A stretch of DNA of 64,000 bases from Pachyseris speciosa. Lineage: Eukaryota > Cnidaria > Anthozoa > Scleractinia > Pachyseridae. The DNA lies in NCBI GenBank assembly GCA_016490735.1, contig JAEMWC010001132.1:98501-162500 (forward strand), written 5' to 3'. The position numbers were made by a program, and so were the translations under genes. This document shows positions 60,222-64,000 of this stretch, piece by piece. The notes under the pieces were generated by a model. The model was not told where the DNA came from and searched no databases. It was given only the letters and a program-made list of their open reading frames with translations. Position 1 is the first letter of the stretch, and every line of letters begins with the position of its first letter.

Positions 60222-61086
60222 TTATAAAGCATCTGACTTAACTTTGCTTGCGTCGATTTTACTGTGGATTTCATGCCCTGGAACGATGTCTATGTCTTTT
60301 ACTGTTTGTATATCAATGGATTTCTTTTTGACAGCCATTTCAAATGCCGATTTCACTGCTTCATTCTCCTCATCTGTCCAGCGATGCCGACCGTTTTTCA
60401 AATTCCCATCCCTTTGATCTTCCTACCTACCTTGCTGTTCGGACACTACCTCACTCTGGCACTTCTTCTTCAGCTTCCGTCTGATCGATTCTGTACATGA
60501 TATTGCGCAATGCCTCAGATGTTTTGGCGGTGGTTTTCTCCTTCTGGCGGATAAGGTAGAATTCTTCTACTGTCTTTTAATTGTGGCCCATCAGCTCTGC
60601 TAGATCCTTCTTCAGATGCCCATGTTCTTCATGTACAGCGGAAACTGCTGCCTTTCTAAACGCCGCCGCGTTTACCCTGACAAGTACATTGCCCGTTGCT
60701 TTCTGCCAAAATGAGTTCAGCTGCGCCAACCCATGGACGACTGATGACATAGCGTTTCCAGTAGAGCTGATGAAGACATGATCATCGCTGCTCGCCCCTG
60801 CACCTGGTATTTTGTTTCGCATGACCTTTACGAATGCCTGCAGCCACGTGTAAATGGCAGGGCTCAGAACCAGATTAGCAGGCGCAAGAGAGGTCAACGT
60901 CCTGTGTTTCACCACCATCTGACCTTTATCTGGCGTTGCTTTCGCTAGCTCTCCGAACGTCATGTTGGCGAGTATTACCAGCCGCGTGATAAGATGATCT
61001 CTCACCAAGCAGTGGTCCCTCTGACTTGGCGTCTTGTCGCTAACCTTCTCCAGGTGTTCTTCGTCATCTTCACTTTGATCTTCCAC
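60222..61086 (-). pseudogene. Decayed Crypton-like tyrosine recombinase
   Basis: On the minus strand an open frame (60,577-61,086) reads QRDHCLVRDHLITRLVILAN...HVFISSTGNAMSSVVHGLAQ...AAAFRKAAVSAVHEEHGHLK...ELMGHN and hits TAA at 60,577. In the same frame it then continues KTVEEFYLIRQKEKTTAKTS to 60,480. The Tyr at 60,556-60,558 is nine residues after the MGH His, as expected for the nucleophile. A SANT/Myb-like RHRWTDEENEAVKSAFEMAV follows near 60,300-60,400 and ends at 60,222. The first catalytic Arg appears lost (MTFGEL). Known: such genes derive from Crypton transposons. The N-terminal part is scrambled by duplications (61.1-62.2 kb). Confidence 0.68.
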
Positions 61087-61239
61087 CTCCTCATCCTCTT
61101 CACTGTCATTCTCGTCATCTTGAGGTTTATAATTATCATCATAGCCAGTATCTTCGCTACTCTCATCTTCTGCAAAACAGCCGTAAGCACTGTTTTTTTT
61201 TTTTTTTTGCTGACTTCAACTGTAAGATCACCGTCCTCA

Positions 61240-62004
61240 CCATTCTTGTCTCGTCTTGTCACTTCCGATGGAGTAACATCACCTCCAGCTGCATCCCGCA
61301 GTGAAGAAGTACGCTGTTCTCCCCGTAAGCTACCAGGGCTTCGATGTGGAAGTAAAGCTTCCTCCTCCACATACAGTCATCTTTACTACCGGTATCTTCG
61401 CTACTCCCATCTTCTGCGAAAAAACCACCACTGGCTTCTTTGATCTTTCTCCGGAGGGCGAGTGGTGGTGGTGGTGGTGGGGGGGACTCCCTATAATGGC
61501 CTATACGGGGAGGCTCCGCCCGAAAGGGGTACCTTTTTCACGCTTCAGGTATATGAAAGTGTACGGATATTACGAGTCGAACTATATAAAAGGGTAGGGA
61601 ATTCTGCCATTTAGGTATTTAAAAGGGCCTTTCATTAAAATATTTCGATCACACATACCTAATGACTGTACTGTTCTAATAGAAGATATACGAAAGGGGT
61701 ACCTTTCCTGTCAAAAATCGTATATAAAAGGGTAAGAGGTCGGACCTTGGAGCGGAGCATCCCCGTATTAAATGTTTTTCAGTAGCCCCCTCCCCCCTCC
61801 CCGGGGATCTTTCTGGTTAGGCGTTTCTCTGTGCTGACGACGATTGTTTAATCATCATCATCGTTACCATTCTTGTCTTGCCTTGTCTCTTCCAATGGAC
61901 TGATTTTCCTTCCAGCAGCATCCCACAGTGTAAAAAGGCTGTTCTCCCCGTAAATTAGCAGGGTTTCGATGTGGTGGTACATCTTGAACGTGGAAGATGC
62001 TTCT
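61240..62004. repeat. Diverged duplicate block around a G/C-ended element
   Basis: 61,240-61,372 and 61,868-62,004 share CTTGTCTCGTCTTGTC/CTTGTCTTGCCTTGTC, GCTGTTCTCCCCGTAA and AGGGCTTCGATGTGG/AGGGTTTCGATGTGG. Between them, 61,478-61,805 is a G/C-ended repeat (GGGGGGACTCCC ... AAAAGGGTA, CCCCCTCCCCCC). A second small duplicate, TATCTTCGCTACT..CATCTTCTGC, occurs at 61,150 and 61,391. Confidence 0.65.
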
Positions 62005-62307
62005 CCTTCCATTGTTGGTCGATGGAGGAATTGTGTCGTATTCACTCTGACCATTTTCACTACATAGCACATGGTATTTCCTCCTTGCCGTGCGTCTTGT
62101 ACTCTGGACTGGTGTCGACGAACCCCTTTCGTCTGATGTCACCTCTTCTGGGCAATATGCCTTGTTACGTATTTGACTTACTTCCATTTTTAAAACTCTG
62201 CAAAACTCTAAATTTATTTCCATAAGAATATTCCTATCGAAGCTTACAGGATAATATAGTACACGAATACCGGTTTAAAATAGTATTATCTTGAGTTTCT
62301 AGCACTT

Positions 62308-62552
62308 GTTCCTTTTCGTAACGTTATCAAGTTACTAAAAGGAACACTTGTTCCTTTTTGTAACCTTGCTAAGTTACTAAAAGGAACACTTGTTCCTTTT
62401 TGTAACCTTATTAAGTTACGAAAAGAAACATATGTTCCTTTTCGTAACCTTTGGTTACAAAAAGGAACATACGTTCCTTTTCGTAACCAAACACAAGTTA
62501 CAAAAAGTAACGCAAGTTACAAAAAGGAACAAAACACGTTACAAAAAGGAAC
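62308..62552. repeat. Cluster of 13 copies of a 15-bp near-palindrome
   Basis: GTTACNAAAAGGAAC alternates with its reverse complement GTTCCTTTTNGTAAC. Starts: 62,308, 62,331, 62,350, 62,373, 62,392, 62,415, 62,434, 62,454, 62,473, 62,497, 62,516 and 62,538, with only minor changes in any copy; spacing is 19-24 bp. Three further copies sit alone at 58,709, 59,311 and 59,487. Confidence 0.9.
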
Positions 62553-62568
62553 ATGAATCTACCCACCA

Positions 62569-62657
62569 ACCCACCCATCCATCCATCCATCCACCCATCC
62601 ATCCATCCATCCATCCATTCATTCATTCACTCATTCATTCATTCATTCTTCACGCCT
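62569..62657 (+). repeat. (CATC)n/(CATT)n microsatellite
   Basis: CCAT and CATT tetranucleotide units directly after the 15-bp cluster and about 100 bp before the next TRAF exon. Confidence 0.95.
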
Positions 62658-62754
62658 TCCAATTAACTCATTCATTTATTGATTTACTGATTGATTTACT
62701 GATTTGTTTGTTTCTTGTTTTTGTTTATTCTTTTGTTTATTCATTTTTTTGCAG

Positions 62755-62859
62755 GCAGATATCTTCTCTGACAAAGCCACTGAAAGAAAGATTCTGTCCT
62801 TCCTTATCAAATGCCCGAGTAAGGGCTGCTTGTGGTCTGGCGAACTAAGGTCCAAAGAT
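62755..62859 (+). CDS. TRAF exon 3: start of TRAF-type zinc-finger region
   Basis: Acceptor attcatttttttgcag; 35 codons, phase 0, ADIFSDKATERKILSFLIKC then PSKGCLWSGELRSKD; donor AAAGAT|gtaagt. The motif FPD/FSDKATERKIL followed by CPxxGCxWxGEL is a hallmark of TRAF proteins just after the RING. The next intron is 180 bp. Confidence 0.92.
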
Positions 62860-63039
62860 GTAAGTCTAAGGTCTTCATATTTTTTACAACAATTTCTAAT
62901 GTTGTTGCTTCCATTACTAGAACTTTTAACCGTCAACCAAAAAATTTTGCAGCTGTAAGACCACCTAAAAAGTAGTTTTAACTTAAACGATCATTAAGGT
63001 TTTTCTTTGTTGTTGTTGTTGTTTTTTCTTGCTCCAAAG

Positions 63040-63204
63040 ATCCATTTAGATTCCTGTCCTTTTAAAGTGGTTTCCTGTACAAACGAGAACTGTGACTTAA
63101 GAATGGTAAGGAAAGACCTACAGAACCATGTGGAATACAAATGTTACTGGAGGATTCTTCACTGCATTCACTGTAATTTGTCACATGCGGCATGTAAAAC
63201 CGAG
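63040..63204 (+). CDS. TRAF exon 4: TRAF-type zinc finger
   Basis: Acceptor ttcttgctccaaag; 55 codons, phase 0. CPFKVVSCTNENCDLRMVRK then LQNHVEYKCYWRILHCIHCN is a TRAF zinc finger (Cys/His spacing as zf-TRAF). Donor ACCGAG|gtaaga. Further fingers and any MATH domain lie beyond the window. Confidence 0.92.
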
Positions 63205-64000
63205 GTAAGAAAGTTCATCTGTTGGCCTGGTGAAATTGTCGGTAAAATCGGGATACGCAATCTTTCAGTCTAGTTAACCGTCTTTAAACTTTGATTTGTA
63301 TGGACGTACGTATAACATCTTCGACATTTCCAACCGTGGCTAGCGACTTTCTCTGTTCTCTTTGTGAGATGCTTGTAAAAGCTTTCTTTTTCCTTCCTTC
63401 TTTGACCGACAAAGAAATCAGAAAATTGGCACAAAAAGATACTGACAATTTTCAAACATCGGTCCGCCGAATGCGGACATGTGGTTTTACCACAGGTTTT
63501 ACAGAACGAATTATGGACAATGGAAGGTACTTGTAATTTGACTGAGTGCTAAGTGGAAATTTGCGATGGCTAAACTTAAGCAGCACACATATACCGAATT
63601 ATTAGTGGGCCGATTTAAAAATATCCCACAGACGAGCTCGGGATTCCCCAAAAGAGGCTCAAATTTCATCTGCAGAGGCCTATATTTCTTCCCCCAATAG
63701 GGCTCCGCTGCTAACAGCCTCATTCGCTTTAGTGCTATTATAAACGCTCCAATTCTCGTCAACTTTCGCCCGCTAGAAAACGACGAAGAATAATAGCACA
63801 ACATTCCATCCCACACGTATGTTGTGAAAGCTGCTGTAAGCCAGCGTTGCTAAAACGCGGGTAAAGAGTAGCGGGCAAGAGTTAAGGGTATTTTTTTAAC
63901 TTTGCAAATAGCGTTTACCCTCCAAAGATTAGCGTCCCGACAGCTGGGTTGATTTACGAGTGTTTTATTTGAGCCGAGATCCTTCGAATAGTGGACAACG
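63205..64000. other. Intron after TRAF exon 4 (to window end)
   Basis: No zinc-finger exon or other feature could be supported. A short plus-strand ORF (63,291-63,536) does not resemble TRAF sequence. Confidence 0.6.

Larger units (their letters stand above)
57720..62754. other. TRAF intron 2 (5 kb), transposon-rich
   Basis: Holds the LINE-tail relic, three isolated 15-bp motifs, the Crypton-like pseudogene, the duplicated blocks and the 15-bp cluster. Between 58,640 and 60,200 no gene was recognised; GTAACATTTTGAC and its inverse GTCAAAAATGTTAC form a small hairpin at 58,684-58,712. Confidence 0.7.

Noticed and set aside
61002..61370. Lys/Met/Arg-rich ORF on the minus strand
   Set aside because: Out-of-frame reading of the acidic tract of the Crypton-like gene.
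62308..62552. CRISPR-like array
   Set aside because: Units alternate orientation, spacers are 4-9 bp and the host is an animal genome.
63291..63536. Short ORF as a further TRAF exon
   Set aside because: No Cys/His zinc-finger pattern and no convincing splice pair.

Overview
This window comes from an intron-rich, AT-rich animal genome. An anthozoan cnidarian such as a stony coral fits best. I base that on the mix of two recognisable animal gene families, intron sizes, hammerhead-ribozyme retroelements, hairpin MITEs and AAT/GAT microsatellites. The species call is inference.

Layout. (1) 1-49,869, + strand: 38 exons of one very large coiled-coil gene whose 5' part lies before the window. Splice sites and phases agree from exon to exon. 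The penultimate exon encodes a PACT domain, so this is a pericentrin/AKAP9-type centrosomal scaffold. About 4,100 residues are visible. Three places break the reading frame: a 249-bp tandem duplication inside the largest exon (near 17.1 kb) and single-base losses near 34.47 and 37.72 kb. Because the rest of the gene is clean, these look like assembly or allele defects rather than gene death. (2) Its introns hold many small transposons: TIR/MITE hairpins, tRNA-like SINE heads, microsatellites, and a 395-bp hammerhead-ribozyme element at 37.9-38.3 kb with a 14-bp target-site duplication. (3) 49,870-52,503: 3' UTR and intergenic DNA, with a G/C-ended repeat into which a second hammerhead element (minus strand) is nested. 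(4) 52,504 to beyond 64,000, + strand: a TRAF-family RING/TRAF-zinc-finger gene. Its first coding exon is split inside the RING finger by a 4.26-kb antisense L1/Tx1-like LINE with an intact 1,253-residue EN-RT ORF and a 10-bp TSD. Its later introns hold a LINE relic, a decayed Crypton-like tyrosine recombinase and a cluster of 15-bp near-palindromes (GTTACNAAAAGGAAC).

The two host genes are in the same orientation and unrelated in function: one a centrosome/Golgi scaffold, the other a signalling adaptor or E3 ligase. The most unusual content is the pair of textbook type-I hammerhead ribozymes in retrozyme-like elements, the LINE-interrupted RING exon, three decayed copies of an exon end near 28.5 kb, and the 15-bp palindrome cluster.
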